Below are positions 16,010 to 24,118 of a stretch of 33,814 nucleotides of DNA, piece by piece (the stretch's first letter is position 1; every line of letters starts with the position of its first letter). The translations under genes and the position numbers were made by a program. The notes beneath the pieces were generated by a model. It was not told where the DNA came from and searched no databases. It was given only the letters and a program-made list of their open reading frames with translations. Source of the DNA: Deltaproteobacteria bacterium (lineage in GTDB: Bacteria > Myxococcota_A > UBA9160 > JAFDDA01); assembly GCA_019311105.1 (NCBI GenBank), contig JAFDDA010000028.1, positions 1-33,814 on the forward strand, given 5' to 3'.

Positions 16010-18250
16010 ATGATCCAGTGGAAGATGCGGGCGAGGGCGGGCTTCGTGTTGGCAGCGGCGGTGCTGCTCTCGAGCGGTTGCGGCGACCACGAGGGCCCCG
16101 GCGAGATCGTCGGCGAAACGACCCCGCCCGAGGCTCTCGGCGCGCGCGTCGCACGCCAGGCCATCGCCACCGACGGCATCTTCCGCGGCGTCGGCTACGA
16201 CCAACGCCCGCGCAAGCAGATCCTGTTCGGCGACTTCCACGTCCACACGACCTACAGCGCGGACGCCTTCATCACGAGCCTCGCCGTCTACAACGGCGAT
16301 GGCACCCACCCCATGGCCGATGCCTGCGACTACGCTCGCTACTGCTCGGCGCTCGACTTCTGGAGCATCAACGACCACGCCGAGGCGATGACCCCCGCCC
16401 ACTGGGACGAGACCAAGGAATCGATCCGCGAGTGCAACGATCGCGCCGGCGACCCGTTGAACCCGGACATGGTGTCCTTCCTGGGTTGGGAGTGGTCGCA
16501 CATCCGACCCACCGCGGAAGAGCATTTCGGCCACAAGAACGTGATCGTCTACGAGACCGACGAAGACAAGGTGCCCAAGCGGGTCATCAGCTCCCTCGAC
16601 CCCGAAAAGCCGCGGCCCGACATCGAGATCAGCCTCCTGGCTCGGCTGGCGTTCCCGATCGTTGCCCCGGACACCCAGCGCGTGCTCGACATGCAGAAGT
16701 ACGAGCGTGAGGTCACGTCGGTGCCGATGTGCGAGGTCGGCGTCGACACGCGCGAGCTCCCGGACGATTGCCACGAAACCGCCCCGACTCCCGACATCCT
16801 GTTCGAGAAGCTCGCCCAGGGCGGTTGGGAGAGCGTCGTCATTCCGCACGGGAACACATGGGGCTTCTACTCACCGGTTGGCACGAGCTGGGACAAGCAG
16901 CTCGTGGGCGAGATGCACGACCCGAACTACCAGACGATGGTCGAGATGTACTCCGGCCACGGGAACTCCGAGGAATATCGTGGCTGGCGCGACGTGGCCT
17001 ACGACTCCGCGGGCGCGGCCACCTGCCCGGACCCCTCGGAGGACTACCTCGCATGCTGCCACCAGGCCGGGGAGATCATCCGCGACCGCTGCGCAGAGGA
17101 CGTGTCCGATGAGGCCTGCGAGGCGCGGGTCGAGACCGCGCGCCAGAACTATGTCGACGCAGGTATCCTGGGTTGGGAGACCGTCCCCGGCGCCAGCGTC
17201 GAAGACTGGCTCGACTGCGGCCAGTGCCGCGATTGCTTCAACCCCTCCTTCGCCTATCGCCCCAAGGGTTCGACCCAGTACGCCATGGCGCTGTCGAACT
17301 TCGACGAGGCCGGCGAGCCCAAGCGCTTCCGCTTCGGCTTCATCGGCTCGAGCGACAACCATCTCGCGCGGCCGGGCACGGGCTACAAGGAGATCGACCG
17401 CCACGACACCACCGAGGCCAATGGCCCGATGGACGAGACCTGGGCCGGTCGCCTCCGCACGGTGTCGGCAGATCCGACGCCGGAGTCCACCCCGGTCGCA
17501 CCCTTCAAGCATCTCGGGGAGTTCCTGCGTCGCACCCATGCGGAGCGGCAGATGTCGTTCTTCATGACCGGTGGCCTGGTGGCCGTGCACGCCGAGGGTC
17601 GCCACCGTCGCGCGATCTGGGATGCCATGGGCCGCCGCGAGGTCTATGGCACCTCGGGCGAGCGCATGCTCCTCTGGTTCGACCTTGCGAACGGAAGCGA
17701 CGGCCGTGTCGCCATGGGATCCGAAGCCACCGTCTCCGCGCCGCCGCGCTTCCGCGTCCGTGCCGTCGGGTCGCCCAAGCAGCAGGACGGCTGCCCCGAC
17801 TACGCGGTGCGCGGCCTCGGGGCCGAACGGCTCGAGTCGCTCTGCCGCAGCGAGTGCCACAACCCGAGCGACGAGCGGCACCTGATCTCGCGCATCGAGG
17901 TCGTACGCATCCGGCCGCAGGTGCGCCCCGGTGAGCCCGTGGAGGATCTGATCGAAGACCCGTGGCGGCGCTTCGCTTGCGCCCCCGACACCGACGGCTG
18001 TGCCGTCGAGTTCGACGACCCCGACTTTCTGGCCGGCGGGCGCGAAGCCATCTACTACGTGCGCGCGGTCCAGGAGCCGACGCCGGCGATCAACGCCGGC
18101 AACCTGCGCTGCAAGTACGACGGCGAGGGCAACTGCATCGAGGTCGACCCCTGCTACGGCGGCTACCAGACCGACAAGAGCGACGACTGTCTGTCGCCGA
18201 ACGAGGAGCGCGCCTGGTCCTCCCCGATCTTCGTGAGCCCGGCGGGCTGA
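16010..18250 (+). CDS. DUF3604-family lipoprotein
   Basis: A 746-residue protein. The start at 16010 (MIQWKMRARAGFVLAAAVLL) has GGAGGGG 5-10 nt upstream; a longer open frame to 15908 is not needed. A lipoprotein signal with lipobox LSSGC places the mature protein on a membrane surface. The DUF3604 domain is clear: QILFGDFHVHTTYSADAF, DFWSINDHAEAMTPAHW, SFLGWEWSH and FGFIGSSDNHLARPGTG. These His/Asp clusters resemble the metal site of PHP-type phosphoesterases, and family members are often annotated only as DUF3604; no reaction is assigned. Residues about 335-410 contain a Cys-rich region (CPDPSEDYLACCHQAGE, CAEDVSDEACEA, CGQCRDCF), which fits disulfides outside the cytoplasm. Another Cys-bearing C-terminal stretch follows. 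No obvious functional partner is adjacent. Confidence 0.85.
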   Translation: MIQWKMRARAGFVLAAAVLLSSGCGDHEGPGEIVGETTPPEALGARVARQAIATDGIFRGVGYDQRPRKQILFGDFHVHTTYSADAFITSLAVYNGDGTHPMADACDYARYCSALDFWSINDHAEAMTPAHWDETKESIRECNDRAGDPLNPDMVSFLGWEWSHIRPTAEEHFGHKNVIVYETDEDKVPKRVISSLDPEKPRPDIEISLLARLAFPIVAPDTQRVLDMQKYEREVTSVPMCEVGVDTRELPDDCHETAPTPDILFEKLAQGGWESVVIPHGNTWGFYSPVGTSWDKQLVGEMHDPNYQTMVEMYSGHGNSEEYRGWRDVAYDSAGAATCPDPSEDYLACCHQAGEIIRDRCAEDVSDEACEARVETARQNYVDAGILGWETVPGASVEDWLDCGQCRDCFNPSFAYRPKGSTQYAMALSNFDEAGEPKRFRFGFIGSSDNHLARPGTGYKEIDRHDTTEANGPMDETWAGRLRTVSADPTPESTPVAPFKHLGEFLRRTHAERQMSFFMTGGLVAVHAEGRHRRAIWDAMGRREVYGTSGERMLLWFDLANGSDGRVAMGSEATVSAPPRFRVRAVGSPKQQDGCPDYAVRGLGAERLESLCRSECHNPSDERHLISRIEVVRIRPQVRPGEPVEDLIEDPWRRFACAPDTDGCAVEFDDPDFLAGGREAIYYVRAVQEPTPAINAGNLRCKYDGEGNCIEVDPCYGGYQTDKSDDCLSPNEERAWSSPIFVSPAG

Positions 18251-18269
18251 GCGCGACCCGCCCAGGCCG

Positions 18270-19085
18270 CTAGCGGACGGCGGCGATGTAGGCGACGAAG
18301 GCCGGGTCGTCGTCGGCGCTCTTGCGATGGGTGAAGACGCCGTTGCCTTCCCAGGTCGACGTGTCCGTGCCTTCCCAGTAGACCTCGGTCTTCGAGAAGC
18401 CCGCTTCCGTGAGCAGCTCACGCAGCTCGCGGATCGACCACAGACGCCAGTCGTAGGTGAAGGCCTTCTTCAGCCGGCTCCCATCCGCGAACTCGAAGTG
18501 GATGTGGCAGAGCAGTTCGTTCGAGATCGGCTCGTAGCGCGCCTGCTCCCAGCAATACGTGAAGTCGCCGTGATCGGTCGTTTCTTCCATGGCGCGGTAG
18601 GCCTCGGAGCCGCCGAAGACATCCAGGACGAAGAGCCCCTCGTCCTTCAGGGTCGTGCGAGCCTTGCGGAAGTAACGCACGAGCTCGGGCCGCGTCTTGA
18701 AGAGGAAGAAGGAGAAGTTGAACGCCACGGTGACGTCGACCTTCTCGTGGGAAACCTCGAGCACGTCGCCCTCGAAGAGTTCGACCCGGCGCTCGTCCTT
18801 CTTTCGCAACAGTTCGAGGTTGTTCTCGCGGCCCCAGTTGAGCGGCTCGGGGTCGAGGTCGACGCCGAACGCCAGATTCTTCGAATGCGCCTCGACCCAC
18901 GAGCAGCAGAGTGCTGCGGTGCCGCAGAAATCCTCGCGAAGGGATCGGGCGGGTCGGCCGAAGCGGCGCTTGAAGATGCGCCGCAGGAAGCTGACGTCGG
19001 ACTCCGGCACCTGGACGGCGCGCTGATACAGGGCGTACTTGTCGGCGCGTCGCGCCTCGTTCCGCGACTTCTTCTTCCGGCCCAT
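18270..19085 (-). CDS. Class I SAM-dependent methyltransferase
   Basis: A 271-residue cytoplasmic protein with a basic N-terminus (MGRKKKSRNEARRADKYALY). The SAM-binding motif is REDFCGTAALCCSWVEAHS (EDFCGT loop), followed by LAFGVDLDPEPLNWGRENNL for the acidic residue that holds the SAM ribose, then VELFEGDVLEV and VDVTVAFNFSFFLFKTRPEL. The ending TDTSTWEGNGVFTHRKSADD is also seen in this uncharacterised family. The substrate is unknown. The start at 19085 has AAGG about 5 nt upstream. It converges with the DUF3604 gene with a 19-nt gap. No partner gene suggests a pathway. Confidence 0.82.
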   Translation of the reverse strand: MGRKKKSRNEARRADKYALYQRAVQVPESDVSFLRRIFKRRFGRPARSLREDFCGTAALCCSWVEAHSKNLAFGVDLDPEPLNWGRENNLELLRKKDERRVELFEGDVLEVSHEKVDVTVAFNFSFFLFKTRPELVRYFRKARTTLKDEGLFVLDVFGGSEAYRAMEETTDHGDFTYCWEQARYEPISNELLCHIHFEFADGSRLKKAFTYDWRLWSIRELRELLTEAGFSKTEVYWEGTDTSTWEGNGVFTHRKSADDDPAFVAYIAAVR

Positions 19086-19173
19086 GGAACCTTGGCCCCC
19101 CTCGGCGGCGGAAGTTGGCCCATGACGCCGCGTCGAGCCAGGGGATTTCGACAGGCGCGGAGCGCTAAGACCG

Positions 19174-19878
19174 CTAGGCGCGCAGGCCCAGGACCACTCC
19201 CATGATGCCGAGTGCCGACCAGCTCGCGGTCCGGAAGCGTTCGGGCGAGACGCGGCGGCCGAGGGCCAGGCCCGTGGCCGCGCCGACGACGACCAAGGGC
19301 GCCAGCAGGAGCGCGGTCCGAACGATCTCTTGGTTCACCAACCCGATGGTCGAGGCAGCCGACAGGCGTACGACGGTGAAGATCAGAAAGTTCATCTGGA
19401 CCGTGGCCTTCAAGACCTCGGGCGGGTCGGGGCGCCGGTAGAGGTAGGCCACGATCGGTGGCCCGCCCGTGTTGAAGGCGCCGCCGATGGCGCCCGACGA
19501 GAACCCGACCCCGAAATCCCAGAGGGGGGAGCCCTCGTCATGGCCGCGGTGGGTCGAGAGATTCCAGATCGCGATCCCGGTGATCGTCACGCCGAGGGCG
19601 CGGATCAGCCACGTCGGGTCGGCGTTCTTCAAGGTGAAGAGGCCCAGTGCCAGGCCGCACATCACGCCGGGAATGAGGCGCACGATGTAATCCCAGCGGA
19701 TGTGCTGCCGCAGGGCCCACGCCACCCAGCCGACCTGGATCATGCCCGTGATGTTCACGATGCCCGAAGCCGTGGGCACGCCGAGATTCAGGGTGAGCAC
19801 CGCCATGGCGATGATCCCGTAGCCGAAGCCGAGGAAGCTCTGCAGGGTGGAGGCGAAGAAGAGGAAGGCGCCGATCAC
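19174..19878 (-). CDS. TauE/SafE (TSUP) family membrane permease
   Basis: A 234-residue integral membrane protein with about seven to eight hydrophobic segments in two repeated halves, the TSUP pattern. The first half has FASTLQSFLGFGYGIIAMAV and the second FGVGFSSGAIGGAFNTGGPP, the paired Gly-rich motifs of this family; NTGGPPIVAYL is especially typical. Members are proposed exporters or importers of sulfite, sulfoacetate, taurine or other small anions; the ligand here is unknown. The predicted GTG start at 19878 lies 18 nt after the stop of the 87-residue ORF and has no strong ribosome site. It is probably the last gene of the leftward HAD - small ORF - permease operon. Confidence 0.85.
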   Translation of the reverse strand: MIGAFLFFASTLQSFLGFGYGIIAMAVLTLNLGVPTASGIVNITGMIQVGWVAWALRQHIRWDYIVRLIPGVMCGLALGLFTLKNADPTWLIRALGVTITGIAIWNLSTHRGHDEGSPLWDFGVGFSSGAIGGAFNTGGPPIVAYLYRRPDPPEVLKATVQMNFLIFTVVRLSAASTIGLVNQEIVRTALLLAPLVVVGAATGLALGRRVSPERFRTASWSALGIMGVVLGLRA

Positions 19879-19895
19879 GGCCCATTCGAGGCCGC

Positions 19896-20159
19896 TCAGG
19901 ACTCGCCGCCCGCGCCCGCGCGCTCACGCTCGGCCAGGAAGGCCTCGAGCGTCTGCTTCACCCGCATCGACTGCGGGCCCTGCCAGCCGCGCACGGCGGT
20001 CAGCAGGTAGAAAGCCTGGAGGGGCAGGGCATCGGCGCCTTCCCGCGCCACGGCATCGAGGGCCTGGCGCGCGACCTTTTGGACGGCGCCGCTCGGGCAC
20101 TGGTCGCGCACGACGGTGAAGGCTTCGGTCACCCCGAGCGGTCGCTCGGCCTCGCTCAC
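19896..20159 (-). CDS. Conserved-looking small protein of unknown function
   Basis: An 87-residue product starting at the GTG 20159-20157, which overlaps the HAD stop codon (GTGA), a typical translational coupling. It is predicted to be mostly helical and soluble: VTEAFTVVRDQCPSGAVQKV, ARQALDAVAREGADALPLQA and FYLLTAVRGWQGPQSMRVKQ, then a charged tail rich in Arg/Glu. No signal peptide or membrane segment, a single Cys. I do not recognise a family. Its tight placement between the HAD phosphatase and the permease argues that it is a real gene and works with the HAD protein. Longer readings of the frame upstream are antisense or out-of-frame shadows of the HAD gene. Confidence 0.65.
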   Translation of the reverse strand: MSEAERPLGVTEAFTVVRDQCPSGAVQKVARQALDAVAREGADALPLQAFYLLTAVRGWQGPQSMRVKQTLEAFLAERERAGAGGES

Positions 20160-20794
20160 GATTCCTCTCCCAGTGCGAATCCGAGCACGTTGGCGAGTTC
20201 GGCCAGGGCGGCGCCGGGATCGTCCACCTTGATCGTCGTCATGCCGAGCGCGCGGGCGGGTTTGAGGTTCGCGCCGATGTCGTCGAGGAAGATCGCCTCG
20301 TCGGGCGTGACGCCGGTGAGCTCGCAGGCGTGGTGGTAGATGCGCGGGTCGGGCTTGCGCAGGCCGACCACGCTCGACTCGACGAAGAAGTCGAAGTGGG
20401 GCCGCAGCACGCTGCCGGTGCCGCCGCCGTCGTCCTCGGAGGCCCAGTTGTTGGTCAGGGCCGTGGCGAAGAGCGAGCGTTCGCGGATGCGACGCACGGC
20501 CTCGAGCATGGCGGGCCGCGGGGCCGTCGCGGCGTGCATCCGGCCCATCATGTCGGCGGCGGAGAGCGTGTGGCCGCGTGTCTCGCAGTCGGCCTCGAAG
20601 GCGGGGAAGAACGCCTCCATCGAGAGCTCGCCCCGTTCGAGCCGCGACCACGCGCCGCCGGGCCCGCTGTCGACCACGACGCGATTGACGACGCCCGAGG
20701 GCAGGCCGATCTCGCGCTCGTAAGCTGCGATGGCGTGGAGGGGGGAGCCGAGCACCACCCCGCCGAGGTCGAAGAGGACGGCGCGGAATCCCAT
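20156..20794 (-). CDS. HAD-family phosphatase-like protein (ACAD10/soluble epoxide hydrolase N-domain type)
   Basis: A 212-residue haloacid-dehalogenase-fold protein. Motif I is AVLFDLGGVVLGSP, with nucleophile Asp9 and Gly in place of the second Asp, as in the soluble epoxide hydrolase/ACAD10 subgroup. Motif II is FATALTNNWAS, motif III the Lys in VGLRKPDPRIYHHACEL, and motif IV EAIFLDDIGANLKPARALGM. The cap region (IGLPSGVVNRVV, PGGAWSRLERGELSMEAFF) and the end TTIKVDDPGAALAELANVLG closely recall the N-terminal HAD domain of animal acyl-CoA dehydrogenase 10. There that domain is fused to a kinase and an acyl-CoA dehydrogenase; here it stands alone. The likely reaction is phosphate-ester hydrolysis, substrate unknown. 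It is translationally coupled to the downstream 87-residue gene. Confidence 0.85.
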   Translation of the reverse strand: MGFRAVLFDLGGVVLGSPLHAIAAYEREIGLPSGVVNRVVVDSGPGGAWSRLERGELSMEAFFPAFEADCETRGHTLSAADMMGRMHAATAPRPAMLEAVRRIRERSLFATALTNNWASEDDGGGTGSVLRPHFDFFVESSVVGLRKPDPRIYHHACELTGVTPDEAIFLDDIGANLKPARALGMTTIKVDDPGAALAELANVLGFALGEES

Positions 20795-20873
20795 TGCGGC
20801 ACAGTTCTAGCAAAGCCTTACTCTGGGGCCGCACGGACGTGCCGAGAGCAGCCGCAGCGAGGCCAGGCGAACC

Positions 20874-21803
20874 ATGGGCGACACCCCCGATCTTTCCGCA
20901 GTGCGAGAGTTCCTCGTCGGGCTTCAGACCCGCATCTGCGACGCGCTGGAGGCCGAGGATGGCGAGGCGCGCTTCCGAGGCGAGGAGATCGAGCGCGAGG
21001 GCGGGGGCCGCTCGCGGCCGCGGGTGCTCGAAGGTGGGCCCGTCATCGAGAAGGCCGCCGTGAACTTCAGCCATACGGTCGGCACGCGGCTGCCGCCCGC
21101 AGCCACCGAGCGTCGGCCCGAGCTCACCGGTGGGCGCTTCGAGGCGGCGTCGGTCTCGCTGATCGTCCACCCGCGCAACCCCTACGCGCCGACTTCACAT
21201 GCGAACACGCGTTTCTTCGTCGCCAGCAAGGACGGGGTGGAGCCGGTCTGGTGGTTCGGGGGTGGGTTCGACCTCACGCCCTTCTATCCCTTCGACGAAG
21301 ACGTCCTCCACTGGCACCGCGTGGCCCGCGACCTCTGCGAGCCTTTCGGCGCCGACCGCTACGACCACTTCAAGAAGGGCTGCGACGAATACTTCTTCCT
21401 GCCCCACCGCGGCGAGCCGCGCGGGGTCGGCGGGCTCTTCTACGACGACCTCGACGAGGGGGGCTTCGACCGCTGCTTCGACTTCCACCGGGCCGTGGGC
21501 GAGGGCTTCCTCGACGCCTACGTCCCGATCCTGGCGCGCCGCAAGGGCCACGACTACGGCGAACGCGAGCGCGAGTTCCAGCTGTACCGGCGCGGGCGCT
21601 ACGTCGAGTTCAATCTGCTCCAGGACCGGGGGACGCGTTTCGGCCTGCAGGCCGGGGCGCGAACGGAATCGGTTCTCGCCTCCATGCCGCCCCACGCCAC
21701 CTGGCGCTACGACTGGAGCCCCGAGCCGGGCAGCCCCGAGGCGCGGCTCTACGACGATTTCCTTCGCCCCCGTGACTGGCTGACGGAGCTCGTCGAGGGC
21801 TAG
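20874..21803 (+). CDS. hemF: Coproporphyrinogen III oxidase, oxygen-dependent
   Basis: A 309-residue cytoplasmic haem-biosynthesis enzyme that oxidatively decarboxylates coproporphyrinogen III to protoporphyrinogen IX with O2. The family is unmistakable: [20 protein letters not shown] then [68 protein letters not shown] with GGLFYDDL, and [20 protein letters not shown]. Length is normal (about 300). The enzyme needs oxygen, so the organism can live aerobically; whether it also carries the anaerobic HemN is not visible. Divergent from the HAD gene across 79 nt and convergent with a GST gene whose stop overlaps the hemF stop in CTAG (21800-21803). No other haem gene is adjacent. Confidence 0.96.
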   Translation: MGDTPDLSAVREFLVGLQTRICDALEAEDGEARFRGEEIEREGGGRSRPRVLEGGPVIEKAAVNFSHTVGTRLPPAATERRPELTGGRFEAASVSLIVHPRNPYAPTSHANTRFFVASKDGVEPVWWFGGGFDLTPFYPFDEDVLHWHRVARDLCEPFGADRYDHFKKGCDEYFFLPHRGEPRGVGGLFYDDLDEGGFDRCFDFHRAVGEGFLDAYVPILARRKGHDYGEREREFQLYRRGRYVEFNLLQDRGTRFGLQAGARTESVLASMPPHATWRYDWSPEPGSPEARLYDDFLRPRDWLTELVEG

Positions 21804-22567
21804 GCGACCGGCGCGCGCCCTGGGCGGTCGCGTTCGTAGGTCTGCTTCACCCACGCCGCGCCCGGATGGTCGGCCCAGCGAGCCATCCACTCCTGGACTC
21901 CCGGGGGTTTCGGGTCGGGCTTCAGCATGTCGACGTGGCGCACGTCCACGGCCGGCGCGAGCAGGGCCGCCGCGGTGAGATCCGCCACCGAGAAGCGATC
22001 GCCCACGAGGTAGCCCGACGGGCCCGCGTGCTTCTCCACGAAGTCGAGGCCCTGGCGCGTGCCCTCGAAGGCTTCGCCGATGTAGGGCTCCACGATCTGC
22101 ATCTCGCTCTTCATCTTGTTCTTCACGAAGGGGACGATGCCGCCGTAGAGCGTGCGCACGAAGGCGCTCTTGTGGCCGGCGAATACGGCGGCGAGGTAGC
22201 TCGGGGTGTCGAGCATGATCGAGAAGAGCGCGCGGCGGACCTTCGGCCCGATCTCGTCGTCGAAGAACTTCTGGATTCCGAGGGCGCGCTCGCGCTCGGC
22301 GGGGTCAGCGGGGTAGAGCGGCGGGTCGGGGTGGCTGCGCTCGAGGGTGTCGAGGATCCGGGCAGACCCGTGGATCGGCTCGCCGTCTACGATCAAGACC
22401 GGCACGGCGGTCTGACCCGTGAGCTTCTTCACCGGGCCGCCGTGGGGGCCCGGCAGCAGCGGCGTCCGCCGGTGCGGTACACCCTTCCAGTCGAGGGCCC
22501 AGCGCGCCTTCTCGTTGAAGTGGCTGCGCATGAACATGAGGAGTTCGTACCGGGGTGTGTCGGCCAT
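21800..22567 (-). CDS. Glutathione S-transferase family protein
   Basis: A 255-residue GST-like protein. The thioredoxin-fold N-domain begins [20 protein letters not shown] and has [20 protein letters not shown] (cis-Pro and the Ser that contacts the glutathione gamma-Glu). The helical C-domain includes [20 protein letters not shown], the standard GST N-cap motif. It is longer than the GST at 5283 because of an inserted helical stretch (about residues 100-150: [40 protein letters not shown]). The start at 22567 has GAGGA 7 nt upstream. The substrate is unknown. The stop codon overlaps that of hemF. Confidence 0.86.
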   Translation of the reverse strand: MADTPRYELLMFMRSHFNEKARWALDWKGVPHRRTPLLPGPHGGPVKKLTGQTAVPVLIVDGEPIHGSARILDTLERSHPDPPLYPADPAERERALGIQKFFDDEIGPKVRRALFSIMLDTPSYLAAVFAGHKSAFVRTLYGGIVPFVKNKMKSEMQIVEPYIGEAFEGTRQGLDFVEKHAGPSGYLVGDRFSVADLTAAALLAPAVDVRHVDMLKPDPKPPGVQEWMARWADHPGAAWVKQTYERDRPGRAPVA

Positions 22568-22668
22568 GGGATGTTCCTCGAACTATTGGAGGTCTTCTGA
22601 AGTCCCATCGCAGTATATCTCGCAAGGCCGGACGGGCGTCAGGCGTGCCGGACTCGTACTTTCCCTAG

Positions 22669-23610
22669 ATGACGGACACGGGCCGCTTCGCGCCCTCGAC
22701 CACAGGCCCTGCCCACCCCGGCACGTTGCTGGCTGCGCTGCTCTGTTGGCTCGACGCGCGTTCGCGCGGTGGCCGCGTGGTGCTGCGACTCGAAGACCTC
22801 GACCCCGAGCGCAGCACGCCCGAGCTCACGAGTGCGATGGAGGACGGGCTCTCATGGCTAGGGCTCGATTGGGACGAGACCGTGCGCCAATCTGCAAACC
22901 GTGAGGCGCACGAGGACGCCCTCGACCGGTTCGCCGCGGCGGGCCTCCTCTACCCCTGTGCCTGCTCGCGGGCCACGCACAAATCCCACGGGCTGCGATC
23001 GCCCGACGGTGGCTTCCGCTACCTCGGGACATGTCGTGGCCGCGCCCTTCCCGCGGGTGGCTGGCGCGAATGCGAAGAGCCCCTGCGCGTCGAACTTCCG
23101 AGCGGCGTCGTCCCCTGCGTGGACGAGAGCGGACTCGATCTCTCCCAGGACCCCGCCGCTCAGTTTGGCGACCCCGTCGTGCGCCGACGCGACGGCGCGA
23201 TCGCATACCACCTAGCCTCCGTCGTGGACGATTCACTCCAGGACGTGACCCGCGTCGTGCGCGGCCGCGATCTCGCGGCGACCACCGGCGTCCAGCTCCG
23301 CCTGCGCGCGATGCTCGAGCTGCCCCGCCCCGTCTACCGCCACCACCTGCTCCTGCTCGAGCAGCGCGGCGACAAGCTCGCGAAGCTCCATGGCGCCGTG
23401 GGGCTGCCAAGGCTGCGCGAGCACTATGGCGCGAGCGGGCTCTGCGGCTTCCTGGCTCATGCGGCGGGTCTGTCTCCCGACCCGGCGCCAAGAACACCGC
23501 GAGACCTGCTGGCCGATTTCGATTGGCGCCGCGTGCATGCCCAAGACCGTGTGATTCATTGGGACGGAACTCAGCTTCGGGTTGATGCGGTCCGGTTACT
23601 GGATGTGTAG
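22669..23610 (+). CDS. gluQ: Glutamyl-Q tRNA(Asp) synthetase
   Basis: A 313-residue truncated glutamyl-tRNA-synthetase paralogue that attaches Glu to queuosine in tRNA-Asp. [20 protein letters not shown] contains the HIGH-like ATP site (AHPG); [10 protein letters not shown] is the conserved Glu-binding/DxD segment. A zinc site is formed by Cys-x-Cys in LYPCACSRA and Tyr-x3-Cys in [25 protein letters not shown] and [20 protein letters not shown] are typical. KLAKLHG replaces KMSKS. It lacks the anticodon-binding domain, as expected for GluQRS (about 300 residues). No ribosome site is seen before the ATG at 22669. Neighbouring genes are not linked by function. The gene is followed at once by the hairpin/tRNA-like sequence at 23616-23644. 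Confidence 0.93.
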   Translation: MTDTGRFAPSTTGPAHPGTLLAALLCWLDARSRGGRVVLRLEDLDPERSTPELTSAMEDGLSWLGLDWDETVRQSANREAHEDALDRFAAAGLLYPCACSRATHKSHGLRSPDGGFRYLGTCRGRALPAGGWRECEEPLRVELPSGVVPCVDESGLDLSQDPAAQFGDPVVRRRDGAIAYHLASVVDDSLQDVTRVVRGRDLAATTGVQLRLRAMLELPRPVYRHHLLLLEQRGDKLAKLHGAVGLPRLREHYGASGLCGFLAHAAGLSPDPAPRTPRDLLADFDWRRVHAQDRVIHWDGTQLRVDAVRLLDV

Positions 23611-23615
23611 CGGGC

Positions 23616-23644
23616 CGGGGCGGACGGGACTCGAACCCGCCCCG
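23616..23644 (-). other. tRNA 3'-end-like sequence (possible attachment-site scar) or gluQRS terminator hairpin
   Basis: Read on the minus strand: GCGGG-TTCGAGT-CCCGT is a good T-arm and is followed by CCGCCCC-G, as an acceptor 3' strand and discriminator would be. No D-arm, anticodon arm or 5' acceptor strand exists upstream at the expected distance, so it is not an intact tRNA. The same bases form a perfect 8-bp stem CGGGGCGG / CCGCCCCG (23616-23623 with 23637-23644) around a 13-nt loop, six bases after the gluQRS stop, so an intrinsic-terminator-like hairpin is the main alternative; it lacks a T-run on the plus strand. Confidence 0.4.
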
Positions 23645-23859
23645 AAACGACGCAACCCCTCGAAAACGCAAGCGTTGATGTCGCTGAGATTTGTCGCTCA
23701 CTTGTCGCTCGCCGACCCAAAAACCCCAACGGGGTTCGAACCTTTGGGGTGGGTACGGGATTCCGGGCACTTAGCACGCTCGTTCAACGGTTTTCGTTGG
23801 GTGCGTGATGGGTGCCAGCAGCATTCTGGGTTCGGCTGCGTGCGGTCCAACGACTGTAT

Positions 23860-23950
23860 GCCCCGCCCGCCGCGGGGCTCCCCCCTAGGGCTTGTCATAA
23901 CGCCCATACCCGGTCCTCGAGCGAAAACGCAGCTTGAATGCCCTATCCGC
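23860..23950 (+). repeat. Dispersed direct repeat, copy A
   Basis: About 91 nt with a second copy at 32712-32798 in the same orientation. It begins with a GC-rich hairpin (GCCCCGC / GCGGGGC), then GGCTCCCC, and contains a 33-nt block, 23896-23928, identical in both copies; the following bases match apart from single changes until about 23947. Outside these limits the copies do not match. The family is not recognised. Possible natures: a MITE/REP-like element, the edge of an exchanged cassette, or a conserved structured RNA. Confidence 0.8.
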
Positions 23951-24118
23951 TACGTTCGGACCGCTTACTCGAAGTGGTCTTGTGGCCGCGGGATCGACCG
24001 CGGACTGCGTCTTCTCGTCCCATTGGCGGCGCGGGGGCTGCGCCGAAGTCGAATCGACGGCGCCGGACCGATCTGAGCGTTCGTTGGGCGCATGCCACAT
24101 CCGTTAGGATGGAGAGCC

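Larger units (their letters stand above)
23611..24118. other. Gene-free stretch with tRNA-like and repeat sequences
   Basis: About 508 nt between gluQRS and the TatT gene without a gene I can support. It holds the 23616-23644 tRNA-3'-end-like hairpin, a tandem TTGTCGCTC at 23691-23699 and 23702-23710, a second TTCGAAC-containing palindromic patch around 23722-23750, and copy A of the dispersed repeat at 23860-23950. Short open frames cross it in several phases but show no family features. The mix of tRNA-like and repeated sequence is what one sees at old integration or rearrangement junctions; no integrase is present. Confidence 0.5.

Noticed and set aside
23722-23750. A second tRNA-like patch with GGTTCGAACC
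   Set aside because: The T-stem would need G-U pairs at most positions on the plus strand or mismatches on the minus strand, and no other tRNA arms are present; the palindrome alone is weak evidence.
23891-23965. An integron attC site in repeat copy A (GTCATAACG ... CGTTCGGAC)
   Set aside because: The boxes fit the RYYYAAC/GTTRRRY consensus poorly and the right-hand box is absent in copy B; no integrase is nearby.
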